A DNA stretch of 64,000 nucleotides from contig CANMKA010000004.1 in the NCBI GenBank assembly GCA_947498355.1, positions 1 to 64,000 on the forward strand. The letters run 5' to 3'. How positions within the stretch are numbered: the first letter of the stretch is position 1; each line of letters opens with the position of its first letter. Shown here piece after piece: positions 17,454-26,602 of the stretch. A program made the position numbers and the translations under genes. Below the pieces are notes generated by a model. The model was not told the DNA's origin, made no database searches, and worked only from the letters and a program-made list of their open reading frames with translations. This stretch comes from an uncultured Paraglaciecola sp. GTDB taxonomy: Bacteria; Pseudomonadota; Gammaproteobacteria; Enterobacterales; Alteromonadaceae.

Positions 17454-18524
17454 ATGAAATTTATTCTTAGTTGCTTAGTTGGGTTATGGGTAACGAGTTC
17501 TGTGGTTGCAAAAACGCCTCCTGCTGTGACCATCCCTTATTCTCAAGTGCACAACTTGTACTCAAAGAGCGTGAAGCAAGACTATGAGTTACACATTAGG
17601 TTGCCCGTAGGCTATGGGGAAACCAAGCAAACTTATCCGGTCTTTTATTTTTTAGACTCCCAATGGGATTTTCCTCTGTATTCGGCTATTGCTGGGCAAT
17701 CATATTTTGATGGATTCATTCCGCAAATGATCTTGGTTGGTATTACTTGGGGGGGCGAGAACGCTGATCCAAATGTGTTGAGGGTACGCGACTTTACCCC
17801 TAGTCCTGCTTCTCCATCGGGTAAAACCGGCGGTGCCAAAAACTTTTTAACTTTTCTCCAAAAGGAATTAATCCCGTATATCGATGCTAATTTTAATACT
17901 AGCCAGCAACGAATATTGAGTGGTAGCTCATTAGGTGGTTTGTTTACCCTTTATACCCTATTTACTCAGCCTGAATTGTTTACAGGCTACTTACCGACTG
18001 CTCCAGTGGTCGGCTGGGATAACTGGGCCTTGTCTAACCTTAAGGATGGGTTTGGTGAGAAATTAAATGCTCTTCCTAGGGTTGTCCGCATGTATGGGGC
18101 CATAGGTGAACATGATGCACTAGCAAAAGATTTTGCTTTGTTTCAGTCTATGTTCGATAACAGTCCATTTACAGGATTAGACAGCCGTTTGGAGGTTATT
18201 CCTGGGGTGGGCCATGCAAGCCTGAAAGCCACTGCGGCCTCTCTGGGATTGCATTATTTGTTTAGAAGGCCCAAGTTTATTCACGACCAAGAGCAGATGA
18301 AACCGTATCTTGGTCACTACCGTCATGGTAATGAAAAATTGTTTGTGGCGCTAAAAGAGGGGCAGTTAGTGGTGACCTATCAAGGTAAAAGGCACAATTT
18401 ACTCGCTCACGCAAAAGGGGCGTTTCACAAGCACGGCGAATATTTTGAAGTGTCTTTTGAGCAATCAGATAGCCTAATACTGAAGACTTTTTTCGATACC
18501 CTTGAATTTAATCGAGTGTACTAA
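17454..18524 (+). CDS. Secreted alpha/beta-hydrolase esterase (Fes/IroE/feruloyl-esterase type)
   Basis: From ATG 17454, after the strong RBS GAGGGGG, the product has 356 residues with a signal peptide (CLVGLWVTSSVVAK). The nucleophile elbow is SGSSLGGLFTLY (Ser in G-x-S-x-G-like setting), and GVGHASLK carries the catalytic His. The N-terminal YELHIRLPVGYGETKQTYPVFYFLD is typical of the esterase-D/putative-esterase family that cleaves siderophore or feruloyl esters. The C-terminal 80 residues form an extra beta-rich segment. Its stop overlaps the start of the DapF-like gene (TAATG). Confidence 0.75.
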   Translation: MKFILSCLVGLWVTSSVVAKTPPAVTIPYSQVHNLYSKSVKQDYELHIRLPVGYGETKQTYPVFYFLDSQWDFPLYSAIAGQSYFDGFIPQMILVGITWGGENADPNVLRVRDFTPSPASPSGKTGGAKNFLTFLQKELIPYIDANFNTSQQRILSGSSLGGLFTLYTLFTQPELFTGYLPTAPVVGWDNWALSNLKDGFGEKLNALPRVVRMYGAIGEHDALAKDFALFQSMFDNSPFTGLDSRLEVIPGVGHASLKATAASLGLHYLFRRPKFIHDQEQMKPYLGHYRHGNEKLFVALKEGQLVVTYQGKRHNLLAHAKGAFHKHGEYFEVSFEQSDSLILKTFFDTLEFNRVY

Positions 18525-19387
18525 TGACAAGATTATCCCGAAGTGCAGATTTAACCTTTGCTAAGTATCAAGCGTTAGGTAACGATTATATTGTGGTAAC
18601 TCCTGATATGGGAGAACTGACTCATGCTCAAATTACCGCTCTGTGTCATAGGCATTATGGCATAGGATCTGATGGTATTTTGTTCGGACCCGAAACTAGT
18701 GAGTGTTGCGATTTCAAACTTCGAATTTTCAACCCTGACGGCAGTGAAGCTGAAAAAAGCGGCAATGGATTACGTATTTTTGCTCGCTATTTATGGGATC
18801 AAAAGTTAGTCGGCGGATCAAGCTTTAGCATAGAAACTAAAGGTGGCAGAGTAGAGGCTAAAGTGCATGATTCCGGACAAGTCGTGACTGTTGATATGGG
18901 GCAAGTTAGGTTTACTCATGGCACTGATCATAATCGGCCATTGACTGAAGAAACCATAGTCGCAGGTGATAAATCTTTTGTCGGTTATCGAGCGAGCGTA
19001 GGCAACCCGCATTTTGTGATCCCCGTAACCCACGCTCATCCTGATTTGGCGTTAACGTATGGCCCTTTGATTGAGAAACACTCTGTTTTTAGTCAGGGGA
19101 CCAATGTGCAATTTGTGCAACCTATTGATAAAAATAAGATTAGCATTCAAATTTGGGAGCGCGGGGCAGGCTACACCTTAGCATCGGGTAGTAGCAGCAG
19201 TGCAGCTGCTGGGGTTGCTCATCAATTGGGCTGGTGTGAACCAAAACTACAAGTGTTAATGCCTGGCGGCACAATTGATATCCAAATAGACCCAAATAGG
19301 CAGATAAAAATGACCGGTGGCGTTGGCTTTATCGGCCAAGGCGTCTTTGCAGAAGAAGCAATAAATCATTATATTTCATGCGGTTAA
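18524..19387 (+). CDS. DapF-fold epimerase paralogue lacking both catalytic cysteines
   Basis: The 287 residues follow DapF throughout: FAKYQALGNDYIVV, GIGSDGILF, FNPDGSEAEKSGNGLRIFARY, VGNPHFV and RGAGYTLASGSSSSAAAG. In true DapF the two acid/base residues are Cys in the CGNG and ACGTG motifs. Here both are Ser (residues 79 and 221, codons AGC and TCG), so ordinary diaminopimelate epimerase activity is unlikely. The gene overlaps the esterase stop by one base and is not in the usual dapF neighbourhood (lysA, xerC). It may be a relict, a scaffold or an enzyme with other chemistry. Confidence 0.8.
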   Translation: MTRLSRSADLTFAKYQALGNDYIVVTPDMGELTHAQITALCHRHYGIGSDGILFGPETSECCDFKLRIFNPDGSEAEKSGNGLRIFARYLWDQKLVGGSSFSIETKGGRVEAKVHDSGQVVTVDMGQVRFTHGTDHNRPLTEETIVAGDKSFVGYRASVGNPHFVIPVTHAHPDLALTYGPLIEKHSVFSQGTNVQFVQPIDKNKISIQIWERGAGYTLASGSSSSAAAGVAHQLGWCEPKLQVLMPGGTIDIQIDPNRQIKMTGGVGFIGQGVFAEEAINHYISCG

Positions 19388-19510
19388 TTAATTTTAACTA
19401 TGGGTTTATGGTCTAACTTATTTTTTACATGTTTAGCAATTTTCTCGATTAATTCCAACATTAACGCTAACATTCACATCGCTAATATCATTATTAATAA
19501 AGGGAAAACT

Positions 19511-20746
19511 GTGAAACGTAATCAAGCAAAAACCTTGCTAATGACAGGTGTGGCGATTGCCCTTTCTGCATGTGGCGCGACTCAAAAAGCCGAAACCGCA
19601 TTAGCGGTCAATAATCACTCACTACCTTGGCCTAGCGAAAACGTTGAGTTTTGTGCTGCAAACCTTGACAAAGCAGCCATGCAGTTAGACGACTTTAGAA
19701 AAGCCTACACCAACCCGAAAGAAATCCCCACTGCCTTTACCGATGGCAAGACCAAATTTACTACGCCTATGGGCTGGACAAGTGGCTTTGTTGCTGGGAG
19801 TTTCTGGTATGTTTACGAGCACACCCAAGATCCAACATGGTTAAACACATCTCTTGATTGGACATACGCACTCGAAGATATGCGTTTCAATCGCAGAACC
19901 CATGATATCGGTTTTATTATGTCTAGTAGTTACGGACATGGTTTACGCTTAACCAATAATCAAGATTATCAGCCAATCCTAGTTGATGCAGCAGATACTC
20001 TGATGGAGCGTTATAACCCAAATATAGGCGTCACTTTCTCTTGGAGCTGGGGTACGTGGGAATTTCCAGTAATCATAGATAATATGATGAACCTTGAACT
20101 ATTATTTAATGCTTCATTGGCAACAGGTGATAAAAAGTATCATGATGCAGCAGTGAGCCATGCTACTGTGACTATGGAGCACCATTTCCGTCCAGATCAT
20201 AGCTCATACCATTTGGTTAATTATGATCGCGCCACTGGCCTACCTAATAGCAAGCAAACGTTCCAAGGTATTGCTGACGATTCGTCTTGGTCTCGCGGTC
20301 AATCATGGGGAGCTTACGGTTACACTATGGTGTATCGCTTTACCCAAGATGAGAAGTTCTTAGCACACGCAAAAAATACCGTTAATTACTTACTGACTCA
20401 CAAAAACATGCCGGAAGATTTAGTGCCTTACTTTGATTACGATGCACCTGATGACCCCGCTATTGTAAACTACCGTGATTCGTCGGCTGCGTCTTTGTTA
20501 GCCAGCGCGTTACTTGAACTATCGGGCTACGTAGACGTTGAAGAAGCTAAGCGCTATCGCGAAGCTGCAATGAAAATTATTAAGAGTTTATCTTCACCTG
20601 AGTACTTGGCGTCTAAAGGCGAAAATGGGCATTTCTTGTTAAAACAAGCAACCGGTCATTATCCTGCCAATTTAGATTTGAATTCGGCCCTTAACTATGG
20701 CGATTACTACTACCTCGAAGCCTTGCATCGTTGTAAAAGTATGTAG
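19511..20746 (+). CDS. GH88-family unsaturated glucuronyl hydrolase, lipoprotein
   Basis: The frame is open from 19400, but GTG 19511 follows AAAGGGAAA and gives a lipoprotein signal (TGVAIALSACGA, lipobox LSAC), 411 residues. The (alpha/alpha)6 barrel shows WTSGFVAGSFWYVYEHT, HDIGFIMSSSYGHG and VIIDNMMNLELL, placing the two catalytic Asp residues as in GH88, and SRGQSWGAYGYTMVYRF. These enzymes remove the unsaturated uronic acid left by polysaccharide lyases. Likely anchored to the outer membrane. It stands 123 bases after the DapF-like gene and ends at a clear terminator. Confidence 0.88.
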   Translation: MKRNQAKTLLMTGVAIALSACGATQKAETALAVNNHSLPWPSENVEFCAANLDKAAMQLDDFRKAYTNPKEIPTAFTDGKTKFTTPMGWTSGFVAGSFWYVYEHTQDPTWLNTSLDWTYALEDMRFNRRTHDIGFIMSSSYGHGLRLTNNQDYQPILVDAADTLMERYNPNIGVTFSWSWGTWEFPVIIDNMMNLELLFNASLATGDKKYHDAAVSHATVTMEHHFRPDHSSYHLVNYDRATGLPNSKQTFQGIADDSSWSRGQSWGAYGYTMVYRFTQDEKFLAHAKNTVNYLLTHKNMPEDLVPYFDYDAPDDPAIVNYRDSSAASLLASALLELSGYVDVEEAKRYREAAMKIIKSLSSPEYLASKGENGHFLLKQATGHYPANLDLNSALNYGDYYYLEALHRCKSM

Positions 20747-20790
20747 CCTCAAGGGCTAAAAAATACAGTCTGATGTTTTGACTGAAAACA

Positions 20791-20820
20791 AAAAAACCAG
20801 CAAACATTGCTGGTTTTTTT
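20791..20820 (+). terminator. Rho-independent terminator after the GH88 gene
   Basis: The stem CCAGCAA/TTGCTGG with an ACA loop is followed by seven T and preceded by six or more A. It can therefore stop transcription in both directions and also serve rpiA, whose end is 100 bases away on the other strand. Confidence 0.92.
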
Positions 20821-20921
20821 ATGGCTAGTTTTACTTATGGTATTAATCGTTCACAGCATGGCTTATACAGATTGGTATTGTAACCCTTGTTGGCAAAAGC
20901 CTGCTTAATCTGATGTGACGC

Positions 20922-21578
20922 TTAATTAATGGTTTTTACTCCTTGCGTATCACCTACTAAAACGATATCGGCTCCTCGGGCGGCAAATAGGCCGTTCGTA
21001 ACAACGCCTACTATGCTGTTAAGCTGTTGCTCTAGCTCGACCGGATTCAATATTTTCAGATTGTGCACATCTAAGATCACATTACCATTATCGGTCACTA
21101 CGCCTTGACGATACTCAGGATCGCCGCCCAGTTTTACTATTTCTCTAGCAACATACGAGCGCGCCATAGGAATGACTTCTACGGGTAAAGGGAAGTCACC
21201 TAACACACCGACTTGCTTGCTGTCGTCGATAATACAAATAAACTTATCGGCTACAGCGGCAACAATTTTTTCTCGGGTCAGGGCTGCACCTCCGCCCTTA
21301 ATCATGTGTTTGTGCTCAGTAATTTCGTCTGCACCGTCTACGTAAATATCTAATTTATCGACTGAGTTTAGGTCGAATACCTCTATATCTAAGGCTTTTA
21401 AGCGTTTGGTTGAGTCTTCTGAGCTAGACACTGCACCGACTATATCGTCTTTTATCTTGTCTAACGCATTAATAAAGTGAACTACTGTCGAGCCAGTGCC
21501 TACACCCACAATACTGTTAGGTTTTACATACTGAATCGCAGCGAGGGCGGCAGCTTTTTTCTTATCGTCTTGAGTCAT
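20922..21578 (-). CDS. rpiA: Ribose-5-phosphate isomerase A
   Basis: Interconverts ribose-5-phosphate and ribulose-5-phosphate in the pentose phosphate pathway. Motifs are [19 protein letters not shown] with the catalytic Asp pair, [14 protein letters not shown] and GNVILDV. Length 218 is the family norm. It stands alone on the minus strand, with its promoter in the gap to the chemoreceptor gene. Ribokinase and nucleoside hydrolase genes nearby feed the same sugar phosphate. Confidence 0.96.
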   Translation of the reverse strand: MTQDDKKKAAALAAIQYVKPNSIVGVGTGSTVVHFINALDKIKDDIVGAVSSSEDSTKRLKALDIEVFDLNSVDKLDIYVDGADEITEHKHMIKGGGAALTREKIVAAVADKFICIIDDSKQVGVLGDFPLPVEVIPMARSYVAREIVKLGGDPEYRQGVVTDNGNVILDVHNLKILNPVELEQQLNSIVGVVTNGLFAARGADIVLVGDTQGVKTIN

Positions 21579-21723
21579 GGCTGAGTGTGCTTAGAAAAAT
21601 TGTGGCGCTATTGTAATGCCAATCTTTTTTAAAGCAAAGACACTCTCTTAGTCAAGATGTTAAATGGATCTGAGATTGTTGCGAATAGTGCTTGGTGTTT
21701 CGTAAATAACTGCCGATAATCTT

Positions 21724-21768
21724 TTATAAGATAGCAAGTTATAAGATAGCAAGTTATAAGGTACCAAG
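21724..21768. repeat. Three tandem 15-bp repeats
   Basis: TTATAAGATAGCAAG occurs twice exactly and once as TTATAAGGTACCAAG (21724-21738, 21739-21753, 21754-21768). They lie in the 314-bp gap between the divergent rpiA and chemoreceptor genes, which otherwise contains no gene. The spacing and AT-rich core could form regulator sites, or be simple slippage. Confidence 0.8.
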
Positions 21769-21892
21769 GCACATATTCGTCCCCTAAGTTTAAGTGTAAG
21801 GGAATATGTGCGATTAAATTATGTTGGTGTAGGCGTACTGTTTTATCAGTTTTGAGACCGCCGCACTGCGAAGCAAGGTAAAAAGGACTGTT

Positions 21893-23005
21893 ATGCAGCA
21901 AACCAATTCGTCTCTAACCTTTACCCAAGCCGCCTTTTCATCGGCTTTGGTCAAGCGCTCTATTATTACTACTCTGTTAGTGGGGACAGTGTTAAACCTA
22001 ATTAATCAAGGCCATGTGTTATGGAGTGACACTGAGTTAGTTTGGTCTACATTCCTTTTGACTTTTATGGTGCCTTACTGCGTATCAACCTATTCGGGGG
22101 CGCGTTCTGCAATGCAGTTTGCAAAGGCTAAGCAGGAAAGTGAGGCCCAAGCTAAACCTGCCGAAGATTACCGCCAACCTCTTTCCTTACTAAGCGAATT
22201 AACCGCTACTGTGACTCAAAATGCTACAAACGTGAATAAGGCCTCGAGCCAGCGTGTAGCGTTTGTCGAAGAGGTAGCCAATACAGCCGAACATGCCAGT
22301 GCGACAACCAAAGAATTGATTGAAGTAACTGCGGGCAACGAACAGCAATTAATCTTAATGAATCAGTCGTTTTCAGAAGTGTGCAGTCATATAGATGCTT
22401 TAGGTCAGCAAGTTGGCGAAGCAACCCATGCCTCGAAAGACTTAGGCGAAGAAATTAAGAATTTTTTGTCTGAATTCGATGCTATTGCACAATTAGCTAG
22501 CGGTATTACTTCGACTGCTGAGCAAACTAATTTGCTTGCGCTAAATGCAGCCATAGAGGCGGCAAGGGCAGGAGAGGCTGGGAGAGGCTTTGCTGTAGTC
22601 GCCGACGAAGTGAAAAATCTGGCCCAAGTGACCAAAGATAACGCTACTCAAATTGATCAAAAGCTACATACTCTGAGTCAGTATCAGGCGTCTTTAGATA
22701 AAGCATTGCAGTCTTTAAACTCGATAATGCAAAAAGCCCAGAGTTCGACCAGTGATAGTGCCAGCACCATGCAAGCGTCAACGCGCGATGTTAATCATGC
22801 GGCTTCTGAGGTGAAAAGTGGTTTTGAGCAGGTCAAGCAAACGTTGCTCGAAGAAGGAGAAAAGCTAGATGCCTTGACCTCAAACGTTGCCATCTTGGCC
22901 GAAGATACCAAAAAAGCGGTAGTGGGTTCGGCCAAAAATATGCAACTGGGCCAGCAAGCAACCGATTTAGTTAGTAGCTTAAGTAAACAGTTACTAGATG
23001 ATTAG
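21893..23005 (+). CDS. Methyl-accepting chemotaxis protein, minimal membrane type
   Basis: The 370-residue protein has two membrane segments in the first 75 residues (around [15 protein letters not shown] and [14 protein letters not shown]) with only a short loop between, so no periplasmic sensor domain. The rest is a long signalling coiled coil with the conserved hairpin [18 protein letters not shown] and [15 protein letters not shown] that contacts CheA/CheW. No HAMP is obvious. The RBS AAAAGGA precedes ATG 21893. It probably senses an internal or membrane state. Its last 4 bases overlap the convergent cyclo-ligase gene. Confidence 0.85.
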   Translation: MQQTNSSLTFTQAAFSSALVKRSIITTLLVGTVLNLINQGHVLWSDTELVWSTFLLTFMVPYCVSTYSGARSAMQFAKAKQESEAQAKPAEDYRQPLSLLSELTATVTQNATNVNKASSQRVAFVEEVANTAEHASATTKELIEVTAGNEQQLILMNQSFSEVCSHIDALGQQVGEATHASKDLGEEIKNFLSEFDAIAQLASGITSTAEQTNLLALNAAIEAARAGEAGRGFAVVADEVKNLAQVTKDNATQIDQKLHTLSQYQASLDKALQSLNSIMQKAQSSTSDSASTMQASTRDVNHAASEVKSGFEQVKQTLLEEGEKLDALTSNVAILAEDTKKAVVGSAKNMQLGQQATDLVSSLSKQLLDD

Positions 23006-23613
23006 AAGGGAGCCTCAAGCCATTGTCGGTCGGTCGCAATAGCTGAAATAGGCACATCCCAACTACTGACGGGTAATGATTCAGCTTGTTGGCAATTGTG
23101 AGCTAGGCCAACGAGTCGGGTGTTTGACGAGTTCTTAAGGTCAGCGAGTGTGCGGTCATAGTATCCACCGCCCATTCCCATACGATTGCCATTAGCATCA
23201 AAGGCAACTAAAGGTGTAAAAATTAGTTCAATGTCAGCAACGGCTACGACTTTTTTTGCTTGGTATTCCGGCTCGGAAATACCGTACTTATTGGCGATCA
23301 TTGGTGTATTTCGCTCATAAGGCATAAAGCACAAATGCCCAGCCCTAACAGGATCTAAGATAGGCAGTAATACCTGTATTTGCCGCTGCCAACAATATTC
23401 AATGATATAGCTTGGGTCGAGTTCCCCATCATTTGCCAAATAACAAGCCATTGTATGAATTGAGTCAAATACCTTCTCTTTTTGGCAAATGGTCAAGCAT
23501 TGCTGAGCTGCGTGAACTTGCGCTTCGGTTGTTAAAGCTTGGCGTAGTTGCCGATAGTGATTGCGAACAACAGAGCGGGAGTTTTGTGTCGGCGAAGTAA
23601 TGGGTGAACTCAT
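23002..23613 (-). CDS. 5-formyltetrahydrofolate cyclo-ligase
   Basis: Converts 5-formyl-THF to 5,10-methenyl-THF using ATP. The sequence shows [11 protein letters not shown] at the N-terminus, [16 protein letters not shown], and [15 protein letters not shown], the ATP/substrate loop of the family (YgfA/Fau). From ATG 23613 it has 203 residues; the frame extends to TTG 23649. In many gammaproteobacteria this gene follows 6S RNA directly, whereas here three genes lie between. Confidence 0.9.
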   Translation of the reverse strand: MSSPITSPTQNSRSVVRNHYRQLRQALTTEAQVHAAQQCLTICQKEKVFDSIHTMACYLANDGELDPSYIIEYCWQRQIQVLLPILDPVRAGHLCFMPYERNTPMIANKYGISEPEYQAKKVVAVADIELIFTPLVAFDANGNRMGMGGGYYDRTLADLKNSSNTRLVGLAHNCQQAESLPVSSWDVPISAIATDRQWLEAPF

Positions 23614-23726
23614 GGTAAATAATAAACTGTGATCGTAACAGGCCTGCAATGGTAGCAGGACGCGGAGTAAAGCGCATTGCCTATGGGCGTTGGTTATTTT
23701 GAGTTAGGTATTAATCGATAAAAGCG

Positions 23727-23763
23727 CCTGTTTGCGGCCTATGGAATTGGGCATGCAAACAGG
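23727..23763 (-). terminator. Stem-loop terminator after the nucleoside hydrolase gene
   Basis: CCTGTTTGC pairs with GCAAACAGG, a perfect 9-bp stem, and on the minus strand is followed by GCGCTTTT. It begins 16 bases beyond the hydrolase stop. The U-run is short and four bases away, so termination may be partial. Confidence 0.5.
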
Positions 23764-23778
23764 GCTTAAAATACGGCG

Positions 23779-24720
23779 CTAAAGGGCGTAGGTGTCTATG
23801 TATAGCTGTGTTAGCTGTTGATTATTGACCTTGGTTGCGACTTTTATGGTTTGCGCTTCTAACCAATCTGGACTCGCCGTTGTGTTAGGCAGAGCAATTG
23901 ACGTTTGGCCTTGATTTAAAGGATCGGTTGATACCCGAGCATGGCCTGTTTTTAGCTCAAACAAGCTGGGCTCAATCAAGTGAGCAAGGGGCATGGCATC
24001 GTGGAAATAACATACGTCTTGCTCTTCATTTTGAGAATAAAACTGGGTATAGAATTGTGCCGCGTCGTGTACAAAACCACCTAGACTAGGATTGACCGAT
24101 TTTAGTTGAGTTAAAAAGTCTGGGCTAAACGGGCAAGCATAGGTTACATCTAAGCCAAACATGGTCAGCTCCCAATCTGCGGCAAAGACGATTTCTGCGG
24201 CGTAAGCATCGTTCCAGATATTGGCTTCGGCAACTGGGGTAACGTTCCCACCTACAAATGCAGCACCGCCCATGATTGACACCCCTTTGATCAATTTAGG
24301 CAAGTCAGGTTCGAGTCTTAATGCTAAGGCTAGATTGCCCAAGGGACCGATTGCCACTAGGGTAATTTCTCCAGGATACTGACGCGCCATATCAACAATA
24401 AACTGCGCAGAACTTCTTGGATCGGGTTCGCCTTTTGCCGCTGGATAGTCAATATTTCCAAAGCCATCATCGCCATGTACAAAGTGAGCATAAGTCGACT
24501 CGGGGCCAACCCATGGCCGAGCAACCCCTTTACAAACCGGAATCGACTGCTTGGCTAGATCACATAAGGTGATGGCGTTTTTAGCAGCCATATCGACAGG
24601 AACGTTACCAAATACTGTGGTGAGTCCTAGAACGTCAATTTCTGGGTGTTGAAAAGCAAAAAAGATGGCCATTGCATCGTCTATGCCGGGATCTGTGTCG
24701 AGTATTATTTTGTGGCTCAT
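23779..24720 (-). CDS. Inosine-uridine-type nucleoside hydrolase
   Basis: Cleaves the N-glycosidic bond of ribonucleosides to base plus ribose. The N-terminal metal-binding DTDPGIDDAMA is the family signature. LVAIGPLGNLALALRLEP, IMGGA and NIWNDAYAAEIVF also match, with the late Asp/His region at YFHDAMPLAHL. Length 313 is typical (RihA/B/C class; which one cannot be told). It follows ribokinase by 22 bases, so the released ribose is phosphorylated by its neighbour. Confidence 0.93.
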   Translation of the reverse strand: MSHKIILDTDPGIDDAMAIFFAFQHPEIDVLGLTTVFGNVPVDMAAKNAITLCDLAKQSIPVCKGVARPWVGPESTYAHFVHGDDGFGNIDYPAAKGEPDPRSSAQFIVDMARQYPGEITLVAIGPLGNLALALRLEPDLPKLIKGVSIMGGAAFVGGNVTPVAEANIWNDAYAAEIVFAADWELTMFGLDVTYACPFSPDFLTQLKSVNPSLGGFVHDAAQFYTQFYSQNEEQDVCYFHDAMPLAHLIEPSLFELKTGHARVSTDPLNQGQTSIALPNTTASPDWLEAQTIKVATKVNNQQLTQLYIDTYAL

Positions 24721-24742
24721 AAATTATGTCCTGTATAGCGGG

Positions 24743-25636
24743 TTAGTTATGGTTTGCTAAGAATCGTTCAACGTCGGATTTTGCAGGGATGGATTGCGCT
24801 GCCCCCTGTTTGGTCACGGCTAAGGCAGACGCGGCACACGCTCGCTTTAACGCTTGCTCAGCATCTGAGTGTTGTGAATACGCAGCTAAAAAATACCCAA
24901 TAAAGGTATCACCAGCCGCTGTAGTATCAACGGCTTCAACGTTAAATGCGCTAACATTCAATGTTTGTTGGTGCCTAAGCATACGTACACCTGCCTTACC
25001 CATAGTAATAATCACTTCGAGTTCGGGCCACTTGCTCCTAAAATACTGCTCCATTTTATCTAGGTCACTCTGGCCTGATAGTTCTTGGGCTTCAACTTCG
25101 TTGACGATAAGTAACGATAGGCAGTCTAAAGGCAAGTCTTTTATCGCGCTGGTCATAGGCGCTGGATTGAATGCGATTTTTAACTGTTTAGCTTTGCATG
25201 TTGTTAGTACTTGCTCAACGCAACTGGTTTCATTTTGGGTCAGCACCCAATCACTAGGCTTCGCCGAGGCTAGTGCTTGGCTAATGTCATCAGACGAAAT
25301 CGTTTGATTAGCCCCTCCGAACAATACAATGGCATTTTCTCCGGAAGGCGTGACTTGAATAATTGCATGGCCCGATGGCTCATCGGTGCACTCTAAGTGT
25401 TTACAATCGACCCCAAATCTAATCAAGGCTTGCTTATAGTCTGCGTCAGACTTACTGAGTTTTCCTACATGAAATGCATCGGCTCCAGCTTGCGCCAGAG
25501 CAATAGATTGGTTCGCGCCTTTTCCTCCCAATAACTGTTGGTAGCCGTTTGAAGATAAAGTTTCGCCAGGTTGGACAAAATGTTCAACTTGATACACGTG
25601 ATCAATATTAATTGAGCCAACATTAAAAATCGCCAT
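24743..25636 (-). CDS. rbsK: Ribokinase
   Basis: PfkB-family sugar kinase of 297 residues. It has the substrate block GSINIDHVY, GGKGANQSIALAQAG, and the C-terminal signature DTTAAGDTFIGYFLAAY with the catalytic Asp (GAGD in most members, AAGD here). Phosphorylates ribose to ribose-5-phosphate. First gene of a two-gene unit with nucleoside hydrolase; no ribose transporter or RbsR is adjacent, which points to salvage of internal nucleosides. Confidence 0.9.
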   Translation of the reverse strand: MAIFNVGSINIDHVYQVEHFVQPGETLSSNGYQQLLGGKGANQSIALAQAGADAFHVGKLSKSDADYKQALIRFGVDCKHLECTDEPSGHAIIQVTPSGENAIVLFGGANQTISSDDISQALASAKPSDWVLTQNETSCVEQVLTTCKAKQLKIAFNPAPMTSAIKDLPLDCLSLLIVNEVEAQELSGQSDLDKMEQYFRSKWPELEVIITMGKAGVRMLRHQQTLNVSAFNVEAVDTTAAGDTFIGYFLAAYSQHSDAEQALKRACAASALAVTKQGAAQSIPAKSDVERFLANHN

Positions 25637-25758
25637 AGACCCATGCCTAGATAAATAAATATGTGGGCTTAGTCTAGCTGATAAATGCCTGATGTAAAAC
25701 AGACCATTTGGTCAAGATTTGATGTGTTGAAACTTTGTTAGAGATGATTAGGGTGTGT

Positions 25759-26169
25759 TTATGAAAACAATCGGGTGAAGCGAGTAAATAGTCCGCGCTT
25801 TTCTTGATAAGGAGCAGAATTGGTTAGAAATACTCTAACAGAGACGGTTGCTCCATGTCCCCATGGCCACCAAGCCACCATTATATTTGGTCTTTCGTGT
25901 TCAGATTCAGCTAAGAGTTGCTGATTTTTGATTAATTTAGCAAAGGAGCCTGCATAGTGCTTTATTTGAGGTGACGCTTTTTTGATAGTTTTTGCATTCC
26001 AGCTAACGGGTAATACTTGCTTGAGGGCAAACATTACTTGGTCTTGTTTATCTACAGAAAATTCGGCCAGCATGACTTTATGAAATTCATCATACTTCCA
26101 TTTAACTAAAGGTGATAAAGCTTCTATTACCTGTTTTCCTTGTTGAGATATGTTCTCTTGATGACTCAT
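25759..26169 (-). CDS. Unidentified small cytosolic protein downstream of 6S RNA
   Basis: 136 residues without a signal peptide or membrane segment, ending in a basic GLFTRFTRLFS. Notable segments are SPLVKWKYDEFHKVMLAEFSVDKQD and NIMVAWWPWGHGATVSVRVFLT. I do not recognise the family. The gene begins about 30 bases after the 6S RNA gene on the same strand and may be read through from it, the place usually held by the cyclo-ligase gene. Confidence 0.6.
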   Translation of the reverse strand: MSHQENISQQGKQVIEALSPLVKWKYDEFHKVMLAEFSVDKQDQVMFALKQVLPVSWNAKTIKKASPQIKHYAGSFAKLIKNQQLLAESEHERPNIMVAWWPWGHGATVSVRVFLTNSAPYQEKRGLFTRFTRLFS

Positions 26170-26198
26170 ACCGCGTTCTCTTAATCCTGAATAATAGG

Positions 26199-26379
26199 GT
26201 GTTTCCCAAAATGCCGCTGTCTAGTGTTCGCCCGTGAACCGAAAGTTCAGGGCGGAAGTATCATCACTACCTTAGGCGTCTTGATACGAGCCAAGCTTGC
26301 ACAATAGTAGTGGAATCAACTTCCTAGGTAAAAAGCATCGGCCAGGGACATTACTAAACTGGCAAGCATTTCAGGAAAC
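26199..26379 (-). ncRNA. ssrS: 6S RNA
   Basis: The minus strand reads GTTTCCTGAAATGCTTGCC and then TCCCTGGCCGATGC, which lines up with the 5' arm of E. coli 6S RNA (TTTCTCTGAGATGTTCGC ... TCCCCTGAGCCGATAT). The 3' arm GCCCTGAACTTTCGGTTCA ... GCGGCATTTTGGGAAAC matches CACCTTGAACCAAGGGTTCA ... GCGGCATCTCGGAGAT. The two arms pair to close the long rod with a central bubble that mimics an open promoter and binds sigma70 RNA polymerase. The position beside ygfB-pepP-ubi is the known locus. Ends are estimated by alignment by eye. A TATAAT (26417-26422) upstream may belong to a longer precursor. Confidence 0.85.
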
Positions 26380-26602
26380 ATAGATAAACTGTTTGATAGA
26401 CCTCAAACTCGTGAGCATTATAAACGTTATGAGAGAGCTTATACTAGGGCCTGTTAGTGTTTTATATAGTAAACTTATTCTAAATTTTTATTAAACGGTA
26501 TAGACGGGTAAGTTTTGATCGCTAACATCAGATTTTGCCGTTTGGTATCAATCCGTTACAGTGGTAGCATGCCGATATATTTTAAAGTGGTTGAGATTTT
26601 CA

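Noticed and set aside
26332..26458. Protein-like fragment without a start upstream of ygfB
   Set aside because: It lies across the 5' part of the 6S RNA gene and its upstream region on the opposite strand; the RNA explains the conservation-like look.
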